From an uncultured Acidobacteriota bacterium (GTDB taxonomy: Bacteria > Acidobacteriota > Thermoanaerobaculia > UBA5066): DNA of 45,379 nucleotides. The notes beneath the pieces were generated by a model, which saw nothing but the letters and a program-made list of their open reading frames with translations, had not been told where the DNA came from and did not search any database. Made by a program: the position numbers and the translations under genes. Positions 35,269 through 45,300 of this stretch are shown here, piece by piece (the first letter of the stretch is position 1; every line of letters starts with the position of its first letter). The stretch spans positions 1 to 45,379 of the forward strand of contig CAIMWE010000021.1 in NCBI GenBank assembly GCA_903845115.1. Reading direction: 5' to 3'.

Positions 35269-37262
35269 GAAGGGCGAGCTCGGAGAAAAGCTCGCTCCCC
35301 CACCTCGAAGCCGAGCTTCCTCCGGTCCGTCCCGCTGAGCGGCCGGAACGTGGACGACGGGACGAGGCGAAGGACCCCCGACGACACCGCCGGGACCTCC
35401 AGCCGGTGCCAGCCCCCGAAGGGGATCGCGACCCGCCCGCGCAGGCGGTCGTCCCACAGGACGTCGACCAGGACCAGCGCGTGGTCGGGGCGGGCGTTCC
35501 TGATCGGCAACGAGACGACGCCCCCGCCGCCCCAGGGAATCGCGATCGGCATCGCCGCCGACGACGTCGTCCAGCGGAACGGGCGGCCGTCCGGCTCCCG
35601 CTCCACCGGGAAGAGGCCCGCCGTCGGCTCGTAGGCGAACGCCTGCGCGGGACCGAGCGTCCGGAACCCGCGGTTGAAGATCGAGCCGAGAAGCAGCACG
35701 ACCGCCCCCGCCAGGACCACCGGGACGAGGGCCACGAGGAGGCGCTGCGTCCGCCCCTCGGGAGGGATTTGCAGGCGGGCCGAGAGGATCCCGGCGAGGG
35801 CGGCGATCTCGGCGTAGACCATGTGGGACCCGAAGAGAAAGACGACCAGCAGCCCACAGAGCGCGGCGGCGGCGCCCGCCTTCCGGAGGGCGGTCGCCGT
35901 ATCGGCCTCGTGGAAGGCGAACGCTGCCGCGATCCCCCGGATGATTCCGATCAGGAGCAGGGCCAGGAGAGCGGCCCCCGCGAGCCCCATCTCCGCCAGC
36001 ACGCCGAGGTAGTAGGAGGGGGGATAGTCGGTCGCTCGCACGGGCCGCTCCAGCGACTTCGCGGCCACGTTCGGGAAGTCGTAGAGGAAGGAGCCCAGGC
36101 CGGTCCCCACGACCGGGTGCTTCCGGAACGTGGTCGCCGCGGCCTCGTAGAGGATCATTCTCCCCGAGGCGGTCTCGGAGGGGGTCGGGATGCGGGAGAA
36201 CGACCCTTCCAGGCGGGCCATCAGCGGGGACCGGACCCCTCCCCTCTGCGGGAAGGAGAGCGAGACGGCGAACGCGAGCGCGACGAGGAGCGAGATCCCC
36301 CCGATGACGCGGACCACTCCTCGCCGCACCCCGGGGCGCTCGCCCGCGGCGAGCCGGAACAGGGCCCACAGGACGAAGAGGCCCGCCGCCGTCAGCATCT
36401 CGACGAGCCCCGCGCGGGAACCCGCGTCGGTGACGACGCCCACCAGGAGAACGGACCCCGCCGCCGCGGCGAGCCGGAGCGGGAACCTCCCGGTCGCGGT
36501 CAGCGCGAGGAGGGGGGCGAGCAGCAGGGCCGCGGCCACTCCCGCCGCCGAGGGGTCGGTGAAGGTCGACTGGACCCGGCTCCACTCCGTCCACCTCACG
36601 GAGCGCCAGAGCGGGAGCGCCCCCACCTTCTGGGCCAGCGCCACGCCGCCGGCCGTCAGCGCCGCGAGGACCAGGGCCAGGTCCACGGCCCGCTCTCCGC
36701 TGCGGGTCCTGCCGAGCCAGGCGGCCGCCTGGTAGAAGCCGGCCGCGACGGCCAGGACCGCGAGCGCCGAGAGGGTCCCCGCCACCGCCTGGCTGGCGTC
36801 GGTGCCGAGGACGTTCACGGCCCGCGGCGGCGGCACTCCGCGGAAGAGGAGGTAGGCCGACCGAGCGTAGACGATGCTCGCGGCCGCGGAAACGGCCGAC
36901 CCGACGAAGAGGGCCCACCACGCCGAGAGCAGCGGCGCGAACGGCGCCGTTTCTCCCACTTCGTAGACGGAACGGATCAGCGCACCGGCGAAGTACCCGG
37001 CCACGGCGATCGCCCCCGCGGCGATCGGCTCGGGGAACCCGAAGACGAGGGCCGAGACGCCGGCGACCGTCACGGTGAGGACGGCGAGGATGAAGGAGAG
37101 CCGGCGGGCCGCGAGACCCGTCGCGAAGAGCAGGAGGGCCGCGCCGACGACCGCCGTCCGGTACGCCGGCGACGGGGGGAGGAGGAACGGCGTGACGACC
37201 GAGGATCCGACGATCCAGCCGACCGCGGAGAGGAGGAGCGTGGCGGGCGACCGCGGGTTCAC
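35265..37262 (-). CDS. O-antigen ligase/polymerase-like membrane protein with C-terminal beta domain, second paralogue
   Basis: A 665-residue protein with about a dozen TM helices followed by a soluble C-terminal domain (about 545-665). The Wzy/WaaL-type outer loop is seen as SGRMILYEAAATTFRKHPVVG with GTGLGSFLYDFPN, then DYPPSYYLGVLAEMGL, where most O-antigen ligases have an HNxxL histidine; here none is present. The sequence is an obvious paralogue of the protein encoded next door: TFTDPSAAG matches SFTDPNALG there, YLLFRG matches YLLLRG, and both end in a DRRxLG segment. GTG 37262 overlaps its neighbour's stop by four bases. It probably polymerises or ligates lipid-linked glycan in the inner membrane; substrate unknown. 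Confidence 0.88.
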   Translation of the reverse strand: MNPRSPATLLLSAVGWIVGSSVVTPFLLPPSPAYRTAVVGAALLLFATGLAARRLSFILAVLTVTVAGVSALVFGFPEPIAAGAIAVAGYFAGALIRSVYEVGETAPFAPLLSAWWALFVGSAVSAAASIVYARSAYLLFRGVPPPRAVNVLGTDASQAVAGTLSALAVLAVAAGFYQAAAWLGRTRSGERAVDLALVLAALTAGGVALAQKVGALPLWRSVRWTEWSRVQSTFTDPSAAGVAAALLLAPLLALTATGRFPLRLAAAAGSVLLVGVVTDAGSRAGLVEMLTAAGLFVLWALFRLAAGERPGVRRGVVRVIGGISLLVALAFAVSLSFPQRGGVRSPLMARLEGSFSRIPTPSETASGRMILYEAAATTFRKHPVVGTGLGSFLYDFPNVAAKSLERPVRATDYPPSYYLGVLAEMGLAGAALLALLLIGIIRGIAAAFAFHEADTATALRKAGAAAALCGLLVVFLFGSHMVYAEIAALAGILSARLQIPPEGRTQRLLVALVPVVLAGAVVLLLGSIFNRGFRTLGPAQAFAYEPTAGLFPVEREPDGRPFRWTTSSAAMPIAIPWGGGGVVSLPIRNARPDHALVLVDVLWDDRLRGRVAIPFGGWHRLEVPAVSSGVLRLVPSSTFRPLSGTDRRKLGFEVGERAFLRARPS

Positions 37263-39076
37263 GGGCTCTCCCCCTGCCCGCTCCTGAGCAGGACGCCCAG
37301 CGTCCGCCGGTCGTGGCTCGGAGGCTCGTCCGCCGGGACGAAGACCGGCGAGAACGCGACCGTCAGGACTCCCCCGGTCCGCGGGACGGGCCGCACGGCC
37401 AGGGTTCGCGGGCCGTCGGCGGGAAGGACCACGGAACCGGCCGGAGCGTCGTCCACCCGGAACGTCGCGAGGACGGGCCGTCCGTCCGGCCGCGCGTTCT
37501 CGAGCGTCAGGCGGGCCTCGCTCTCCCCGGCGGCGAGGAGCCGGCCGATCCGCCTCCCCGTCCACTGGCGGCGCGACCCGGCGGACCCCTCGCGAGGATA
37601 GACGCCGATCCAGCCCCCGCCGGCTCCGCGGAAGGGGGCGTCCGGCCCCAGGGTCGACAGGGCGGCCAGCGACGACGCGAGGATTCCCGCCAGGACGAGG
37701 ACCGGGAAGACTCTCCTCGGACCGTGAGGCGGATCCTCCTCCCTCGGCCCCGGCCGGCCGGGGAAGGGGAGGAAGGCCGCGCCCAGAGCCGCGCAGACCG
37801 CGACCTCGGGAAACCGGAGATGGGACCCCGTGAGCGAGGCGGCGAGGAGCCCGAGGAGGCCCGCAGCGCCCGCGACCGCCGGCCACCCGGCTCCAGGCCA
37901 GGCCGTGGCGAGCGTCTTCAGGGCGAGGAGGACGAGCGGCGCCACGGCCCCGATGCCTAGGATCAGGGCCGGCAGCCCCGACTCGGCCGCCACGTCCAGG
38001 AAGGCGTTGGTGGCGTTGTCGGTGAAGAGGGCGGGGCCGTGGGTCCGTTCGTACCGGACCGGGAACTCGTACGGGAACCCTCCGAGGCCGCAGCCGCTCA
38101 GCGGCTCCTCGCCGACGGCCTCGACGGCCGCCCGCCAGAAGAGCGGCCGGTGGCTCGTCAGCTCCACGAACGACCGGGCCGACAGGCCCCCCCCGATCCG
38201 CCGGGCCAGGCCGCCGGCGGCGGCCGGCCCTCCCCGGGGGGCGGCGACCAGGAGGACCGCCGCCAGGACCAGGGCACCCCCCCCGGCGGCGAGGACGGCG
38301 AGCCGGATCCGCCCGCCGGACCGGTACCCCCCGAACGCGGCGGCGAGGGCGGCGATGGCGAGGACGATCAGGGCCGATCGCGATCCGGACCGCTCGAGGG
38401 CGAACGGGGCGAGGAGGAGGGCGGCGGCCGGGACGGCCCGGGCGGCCCCGCGGACCTCCAGGAACGCGGCGACGGAAAGCGGGACGAGAAGGGCGAGGCC
38501 GACGCCGAGGGCGTTCGGGTCGGTGAAGCTCCCGGAGGCCCTCCCGATCAGTTTCCAGTACTCCGAAGAGCCCTCCATCGGGGCGAACCGGAGGAGGGCC
38601 GCCAGGCCCGCGAGCGCAGCCCCCGCCGAAGCCGCGACCAGGAGCGAGCGGCGGCCCCCGGGCGTCCGGGTCAGGCGCGAGAAGGCCTCCGCCGCGAGGA
38701 GCAGCAGGACGAGGGCGGCGAACGTCCGCGTGGCCGCCGCGGTCCGGTCCGCGGCCGTCATCCCGAGCGAGTTGACGAAGAGAGGCTCCACTCTGCCCCT
38801 CAGGAGCAGGTAGAGGGTCTCGCCCCGGGCGACCGAGAGGGCCAGGGAGGCCAGCGAAACCCCCAGGAACCCCAGGCCCCAGCGCCACGTCGCCGCGGGC
38901 AGCACGGGGGAGCCGTCCGTCCGCCGGGTGGCGAGGAGCACCCCGCTCGAGACGGCGAGACCGGCGAGGAGGACGAGATCGGATCCTGCCGGGCATCCGG
39001 CCCACCGGGCGAGGCCCGGAAGGAGCGGGGCCAGGGCCGCGAGGAGCGCGAGCGCGGCGCCGGCCCCTCTCGTCAG
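37259..39076 (-). CDS. O-antigen ligase/polymerase-like membrane protein, first paralogue, probable CTG start
   Basis: A 605-residue Wzy/WaaL-type protein with about a dozen TM helices and a C-terminal soluble domain (about 490-605). The periplasmic loop has [32 protein letters not shown] and [16 protein letters not shown], again without the usual His. No ATG, GTG or TTG occurs in frame near the expected N-terminus. CTG 39076 does fit: AGGAGG lies seven bases upstream, it forms a CTGA four-base overlap with the carB stop like the GTGA and ATGA overlaps downstream, and it keeps the first TM helix whole. The next in-frame GTG would cut about 45 residues, including that helix. It is the proximal member of the tandem pair. 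Confidence 0.87.
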   Translation of the reverse strand: MTRGAGAALALLAALAPLLPGLARWAGCPAGSDLVLLAGLAVSSGVLLATRRTDGSPVLPAATWRWGLGFLGVSLASLALSVARGETLYLLLRGRVEPLFVNSLGMTAADRTAAATRTFAALVLLLLAAEAFSRLTRTPGGRRSLLVAASAGAALAGLAALLRFAPMEGSSEYWKLIGRASGSFTDPNALGVGLALLVPLSVAAFLEVRGAARAVPAAALLLAPFALERSGSRSALIVLAIAALAAAFGGYRSGGRIRLAVLAAGGGALVLAAVLLVAAPRGGPAAAGGLARRIGGGLSARSFVELTSHRPLFWRAAVEAVGEEPLSGCGLGGFPYEFPVRYERTHGPALFTDNATNAFLDVAAESGLPALILGIGAVAPLVLLALKTLATAWPGAGWPAVAGAAGLLGLLAASLTGSHLRFPEVAVCAALGAAFLPFPGRPGPREEDPPHGPRRVFPVLVLAGILASSLAALSTLGPDAPFRGAGGGWIGVYPREGSAGSRRQWTGRRIGRLLAAGESEARLTLENARPDGRPVLATFRVDDAPAGSVVLPADGPRTLAVRPVPRTGGVLTVAFSPVFVPADEPPSHDRRTLGVLLRSGQGESP

Positions 39077-42000
39077 ACGAGCGCCTCCTGCAGGGACGAC
39101 ACGGTGACCGGGCGTTCGAGCTCCTGTCCGATCGCTTCGATCGCCGCCGCCGCCGCGGAGAGGGTCGTGAGGCAGGGGATGTCCCTCTCGAGGGAGGTCC
39201 GGCGGATCGCCACCTCGTCGAAGAAGGACTCCTTCCCCAGCGGCGTGTTGATCACCAGGTCGATCTCCCCGTTGATCATCCGGTCGACGACGTTCGGACG
39301 CCCCTCGTTCACCTTCAGGACGGCGTCCGCGGTCAGGCCTCCCGCGCGGAGCGCCCGGACCGTCCCGCCCGTCGCCATCAGCGAGAACCCGAGCTTCGAC
39401 AGCTGGCGGGCGAGGGGGAGGATCGCCGCCTTGTCGCCGTCGTGGACCGACAGGAACGCCCGTCCCTTCTTCGGGAGCCGGATGCCCGCTCCCAGCGCCG
39501 CCTTCAGGAAGGCCATGCCGAAGCTCCGGTCCCGCCCCATCACCTCGCCGGTCGAGCGCATCTCCGGTCCGAGGATCGTGTCGACCCCTTCGAACTTCCG
39601 GAACGGGAAGACGGGGGCCTTGATCGAGAAGCCGCCGACCGGCGGCTCGTGCGTGAGGCCGACCTCCTCGAGCGTCGCCCCGAGGCAGAGGCGCGCCGCG
39701 AGCCGGGCGAACGGGACCCCGGTCGCCTTCGAGACGAAGGGGACGGTGCGCGAGGCGCGCGGGTTCACCTCGAGGACGTAGAGCGTCCCGTTTCGGATGG
39801 CGTACTGGACGTTCATGAGGCCGACGACGCCCAGGGCCTCTCCCAGCTTGGCGGTGGCCGCCCGGATCTCGCCGAGCGCTTCCCGGGGAACGCGGCGGTA
39901 CGGCGGGATGACGGCGTACGAATCGCCCGAGTGGATGCCGGCTTCCTCGATGTGCTGCATCACCCCGGCGACGATCACCCTCTTCCCGTCGCCGATCGCG
40001 TCGACGTCCAGCTCGAACGCGTCCTCGAGGAAACGGTCGATCAGGATCGGCCGTCCGGGGAAAGCCGCCAGCGCCTCCGCGAGGACCCCCTCCAGCGCCC
40101 TCTCGTCGTAGACGATGCGCATCGCGCGCCCGCCCAGGACGTAGCTGGGGCGGACGAGAAGGGGGAACCCGAGGCTCCTTCCCGCGGCCATCCCCTCCGT
40201 CACGTCGCGCGCCGTCGCCCAGGGAGGAGCCGAGAGGCCCAGCTCCCCGAGCAGCTCTCCGAACCGCTCCCGGTCCTCGGCCCGGTCGATCGCGTCCGGG
40301 GCGGTTCCCAGGATCCTCACGCCGGCCCGCTCGAGCGGGTGCGCGAGCTTCAGAGGCGTCTGCCCGCCGAACTGGACCAGGACGCCGAGGGGCTTCTCCT
40401 TGTCGACGACCGCCATCACGTCCTCGAACGTCAGCGGCTCGAAGTAGAGCCGGTCGGAGGTGTCGTAGTCGGTCGAGACGGTCTCCGGGTTGCAGTTCAC
40501 CATCACCGACTCGTACCCGGCAGCCGAGATCGCCTTCGCCGCGTGGACGCAGCAGTAGTCGAACTCCAGCCCCTGGCCGATGCGGTTCGGGCCCGACCCG
40601 AGGACGATGACGGTCGGCTTGCCGCTCGGCCTCGCCTCGTCCTCGGTCTCGTAGCAGGAATAGAGATAGGGCGTCTCCGACTCGAACTCGGCCGCGCAGG
40701 TGTCGACTCGAGAGAAGACCGGCTCCGTGCCCGCCGCCGCGCGCGCGGCCCGCACGGCCGCGGCGGACGAGCCGGTCAGCACCGCGACGTCCTCGTCCGA
40801 GAACCCGGCCCGCTTGGCCGGGCGGAGGTCCTGCGACGCCGGGTCCCCGCCCGCCCGGACGGCCCGCTCGACCTCGATCACCTCGACGAAGCGCTCCAGG
40901 AACCAGGGGTCGATCCCGGTGAGGGCGTACGCTTCGGAGACGGGCATGCCGGCGCGGAGGGCGTCCAGGACGGCGAAGATCCGCTCGGGGCGAGGGACCC
41001 GGAGCGACTCCGCCTTCGGCATCGGCGGGACGTCGAGACCGTGCGAGACCCAGCCTCCGCAGCCGGTCTCCAGCGAGCGGAGGGCCTTCCCGAACGACTC
41101 GGCGAAGGTCCGCCCGAGGGCCATCACCTCGCCGACCGATTTCATCTGGACGCCGAGCGTCGTCGACGCCCCGGCGAACTTCTCGAACGCGAAGCGGGGG
41201 ATCTTCACGACCACGTAGTCGAGCGTCGGCTCGAAGGAGGCCGGCGTCTTCTTGGTGATGTCGTTCAGCAGCTCGTCGAGCGCGTACCCCACGGCGAGGA
41301 GGGCGGCGATCTTCGCGATCGGGAAGCCAGTCGCCTTCGAGGCGAGGGCGGACGACCGCGAGACGCGGGGGTTCATCTCGATCACGATCCGCCGTCCCGT
41401 CTCCGGGTGGACCGCGAACTGGATGTTCGAGCCGCCGGTCGCGACGCCCACCCGGCGGATGACCTTCTTGGCGTCGTCCCTCATCGCCTGGTACTCGACG
41501 TCGGAGAGGGTCATCTGCGGGGCGATCGTGATCGAGTCGCCGGTGTGGACTCCCATCGGGTCGAGGTTCTCGATGGAGCAGACGACGACGCAGGTGTCCC
41601 TGGTGTCGCGCATCAGCTCCAGCTCGAACTCCTTCCATCCGAGGACCGACTCCTCGACCAGCACCTCGTGGACGGGCGAGAGGAGGAGTCCCCGCTTGAC
41701 GATCGCCTCGAAATCCTCGGCGTTGTAGGCGATCCCGCCCCCGGTCCCTCCCAGGGTGAAGGAGGGGCGGATGATCACCGGAAAGCCGAACGACTTCGCG
41801 ACGACGCGCGCCTCGTCGAAGTTCCGGGCGATCCCCGACCGGAGGACGTCGACCCCCACTTCCTGCATCGCGCTCTTGAAGAGGAGCCGGTCCTCGCCGA
41901 GCATGACCGACTCGGCCGAGGCCCCCAGGAGCTCGACGGAGAACTTAGCGAGCGTTCCCGCCTGGGAGAGGGCGATGGCCAGGTTCAGGGCGGTCTGCCC

Positions 42001-42273
42001 GCCCACCGTCGGAAGGAGGGCGTCGGGACGCTCCCGTTCGATCACTCTGGACACCGTATCCAGCTCCAGGGGCTCGATATAGGTGGCGTCGGCGAACTCC
42101 GGGTCGGTCATGATCGTGGCCGGGTTCGAGTTGACCAGGACGACCCGGTATCCCTCCCGCTTGAGGGCCTGGCACGCCTGGGTCCCCGAGTAGTCGAACT
42201 CGCACGCCTGGCCGATGACGATCGGTCCGGAGCCCAGGACCAGGATCGACCTCAGATCGGTTCTCTTCGGCAC
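39073..42273 (-). CDS. carB: Carbamoyl-phosphate synthase large subunit
   Basis: A 1066-residue CarB, the subunit that makes carbamoyl phosphate from bicarbonate, ammonia and two ATP for pyrimidine and arginine synthesis. It has two ATP-grasp halves plus an allosteric domain. The N-half has [33 protein letters not shown] and [18 protein letters not shown]; the C-half repeats with [34 protein letters not shown] and [18 protein letters not shown]. The MGS-like regulatory domain occupies about 935-1066 ([20 protein letters not shown]). Length matches the family (1050-1080). GTG 42273 is the start, although no strong ribosome site is visible. The small subunit carA is not adjacent. Its last codons carry the ribosome site of the next gene, so envelope-gene translation is tied to carB. 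Confidence 0.97.
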   Translation of the reverse strand: MPKRTDLRSILVLGSGPIVIGQACEFDYSGTQACQALKREGYRVVLVNSNPATIMTDPEFADATYIEPLELDTVSRVIERERPDALLPTVGGQTALNLAIALSQAGTLAKFSVELLGASAESVMLGEDRLLFKSAMQEVGVDVLRSGIARNFDEARVVAKSFGFPVIIRPSFTLGGTGGGIAYNAEDFEAIVKRGLLLSPVHEVLVEESVLGWKEFELELMRDTRDTCVVVCSIENLDPMGVHTGDSITIAPQMTLSDVEYQAMRDDAKKVIRRVGVATGGSNIQFAVHPETGRRIVIEMNPRVSRSSALASKATGFPIAKIAALLAVGYALDELLNDITKKTPASFEPTLDYVVVKIPRFAFEKFAGASTTLGVQMKSVGEVMALGRTFAESFGKALRSLETGCGGWVSHGLDVPPMPKAESLRVPRPERIFAVLDALRAGMPVSEAYALTGIDPWFLERFVEVIEVERAVRAGGDPASQDLRPAKRAGFSDEDVAVLTGSSAAAVRAARAAAGTEPVFSRVDTCAAEFESETPYLYSCYETEDEARPSGKPTVIVLGSGPNRIGQGLEFDYCCVHAAKAISAAGYESVMVNCNPETVSTDYDTSDRLYFEPLTFEDVMAVVDKEKPLGVLVQFGGQTPLKLAHPLERAGVRILGTAPDAIDRAEDRERFGELLGELGLSAPPWATARDVTEGMAAGRSLGFPLLVRPSYVLGGRAMRIVYDERALEGVLAEALAAFPGRPILIDRFLEDAFELDVDAIGDGKRVIVAGVMQHIEEAGIHSGDSYAVIPPYRRVPREALGEIRAATAKLGEALGVVGLMNVQYAIRNGTLYVLEVNPRASRTVPFVSKATGVPFARLAARLCLGATLEEVGLTHEPPVGGFSIKAPVFPFRKFEGVDTILGPEMRSTGEVMGRDRSFGMAFLKAALGAGIRLPKKGRAFLSVHDGDKAAILPLARQLSKLGFSLMATGGTVRALRAGGLTADAVLKVNEGRPNVVDRMINGEIDLVINTPLGKESFFDEVAIRRTSLERDIPCLTTLSAAAAAIEAIGQELERPVTVSSLQEALV

Positions 42274-42306
42274 GCGCGGAGTCTACGGGAAGAGGAAGGG
42301 AGCCGT

Positions 42307-45300
42307 TCATCTCGCCGTGTCGGGGGACGCCACGATGGCGAACGGGTCCCCCGAGCCGTTGTTGATGACCGACGCGAACGCGAGCACGGGCTGGTCGCTC
42401 GTGAACTCGAGGAAGAGGTTGGTGTCCGTTACCCCCGCCGCCCCGGGGAAGCCTCCCAGGGAGACCTGCCGGAACCCGTTGGCCGGCAGCGGCCCGATCG
42501 AGCTCGTGCCGATGCTCGAGCCGGCGCCGCGCCGCAGGCCGGCGCTCACCGTCGCCGCCTGGGTGCCGGGATTCACGAAGACCACGTTCGTCCGGTAGCC
42601 CGTCCCGCCGTCCGCGCTGAGGGCGAGCTGGACCAGGATCCCGGCCGTCATCGCCTGAGAGGCGTCGAGCCCGGGGAGCCACTCTCCCGAGACGGCCCCG
42701 GCGCCGCACGCGTTCACGTTGTTGACGACGGACGAGACGATCAGCGGACCGCTCGTTTGGAGCCGGATCGGTCCGTACGCGCCCGGGCCCCGGCCGAACA
42801 GGGACTGGAGGACGTTGTCGTAGGAGACCTGGCTCCGGCCGGCCACCGCGAAGGGAGCGGCGGGATAGGCCTGGCCGCTCGTCTGGTCGTAGAGCGTGGG
42901 CGTCACGGTCACCGCCGACGGACCGGGGTTCATCAGACGGAGGTCCGTGTGGAACTCGGCGCCGCCCGCCCCGACGCTGTACGCCGAGGACGGCAGGAAG
43001 TAGGTGCGGGCCGACCCCCCGGCCCCGTCGCACCCGGTCACCGCGAGGGCGCCCGCCGCGCCGCTGACCCCGACCGGAGCGGCGTTGCCGTCGCTGGCGG
43101 TGGGGGTGCCAGCCCCGAACCCGACCGTGAACGAGCCGCACTTCCCCGCCGCCGTCGCGAAGCAGACCGAGGCGGAGGGGCCGTTCGGGAGCGCGCCGTT
43201 CCCTCCGGAGACCGTGACGCGGTAGACGCCGGAGGAGGTGACGCTTCCCTGCGCCGCCTTCCCGCTGACGGAGGTGGTCACCGAAGCGGGGGTCAGGCTC
43301 GCGCCGTCGTAAATGAGGTCCGCCGAGAAGGAGGCGATGCTCGGCGTCGCGCTGTTCGCGAGGCTGATCTCCAGGCAGCCCTGGGTCCCCGCAGCCGTCG
43401 AGGCGGTGGCCACGGTGAAGAGCCCCGTGTTGCCCCCGGACCCTGCCGGACCGCCTCCGATCACGGCCAGCGTCGCCGACCGCGCAGGGAGCGAGACCGC
43501 GAGCGCACCGCGGACGACGGGAACCGTGCCCGACGCCCCCAGCCGCGAGGAGGCCTGGACGCGGTAGAGCGCGGCGGAGGTCCCGGTGGACCCCGCGATG
43601 GAGACCGCCGCGTCCCGGGCGGCCGTGTCCTTGTTGAAGAGGAGGACGTAGACCCTCGTGGAATCCCGGAGGGCGTACGCTCCAACCGCGTCCACGTCGG
43701 AGCTCACGGCCTGGACGCTCTCGCTCCCGACCCTCGACCCGTTCCCGTCGTAGTCCAGGTAGAGCTTGAACGCGTCCTCCACGAGCGAGCGGTCTTCCGG
43801 CGCCGTCCACCGGTTCGCCAGGTCCACCCCCTCGCGCCCGAAGATCGCGAGCACCTCCGCCTGCGCCAGCGTCGACGAAAGGCCCTTGTCGCCGCCCCAG
43901 CTGTACTCGGTGATCGCGAGTTTCGTGCCGGGACAGTACTGGTCGATCCACGCCTTCAGGCGGGGGATCAGGTTCACCGGCTGGGCGACCCACGATTCGT
44001 CGGTGTACGTCGGGTCGTAGAGGCCCTTGATGGAGCGAAGCCGGAGAGCCGACGTCGCCGCCGACTCGTCGTCCGACAGCGCCACGTTGTTCGCGTACGG
44101 GTAGGCGTGGACGTCGAGATAGTCGATGAGGCGGACGCCCGTCGCCTGCCTGGTGTCGTTCACCTGCTTGAGGTACCAGGCGAGCCAGGGAAGGCCCCCG
44201 TGCGCCTGCCGGTCCGGCCCGTCGGCGCAGTTGTCGGCATCCGAGAAGAAGTACTCGCACCAGCCCCACGAGACGGGCCCCAGGAGCTGGGCCCCCGGGT
44301 CCTGCGCCTTGATGGCGGCCGCGTAGTCCCGGGTCTTCTGCCAGAGCTCGTCGTAGGTGGCCTTCTGGGGGTGGACGTCCCGGTGCGTGGAGGACCAGAT
44401 CCCCGGTTCGTTGTCGAGGGCGAAGAACCTGACCCCGCCGGCTCCGGCCGTTCCCACTCGCGAGGCGATGTGCTTCATCCAGTCGGTCACGAAGCCCGTG
44501 CCGACCTCCTTCGACGTGTCGTGCGGGTCGTTGCCCGTGACGGGCGTGCCGTCCTTGTGCTTTCCGTTTCCGGCGTCGGGGTTGCACCAGGAAGCGCCTC
44601 CGGCCGCGTCGCACTCGGTCTGCTGCTGGGCGCCGTACTTCGCCACGGAGAACCCCCAGCGGCGCACGCGGTCGACGGGAGTCCAGCCGATGAGAGGGAC
44701 CGTGATGAGGGGCTCGCTGCCCGCGGCGCGGGCCTCGTCGATGAAGAGGTCGGCCGTGGAGCCGGCGGGCAGCGCTCCCGGATTCGCGTTGTCCTGGGCA
44801 TAGCTGATGTAGAACCAGTCGTTCGCGCTGTTCTGCGTGTCGGTTTGCCAGCTGTACCGGGTGGCCCCGTTCCCTCCCCAGCGACGGACCGGGAACTTCA
44901 GGCGCGAGAGCTGCGCCGCCGTCCCGAAGCTCACCCCGTAGATGAGCGGGCTGACGGCGTGGCGGCCTGCGGCGGGGTCGACCGCGACCGTCACGGCGGC
45001 CCCCGCCGGCGGCGGCGCCGTCCGCTCGGCGAGCTGGATGTCGTCCAGGTACACCGGCGCCTGGGTTCCTCCGCTCCCGTCCATGAACCAGAAACCGGAG
45101 AGGACGCCGGACGGCGTTCCGAGGCTCGCGAACGGGACGTGCACCTGCACCCACTGGCCCGCCGGGATCCTCCCGCCGGGGATGAAGCCGGACACGGCGG
45201 CGTCCCCGGAAATCTTGCCCGCGACGAGCGCCGCCAGACGGACGTTCTGCCCGCCCGAGGGCCCGCCGTGGATCCAGAAATCGAGGGCTTCGTAGGTGGA

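Noticed and set aside
41945-45154. A 1069-codon minus-strand frame running through the GH44 gene into carB in another frame
   Set aside because: Residues are Arg/Gly/Pro-rich and motif-free; the GH44 and CarB frames hold the conserved active-site residues.
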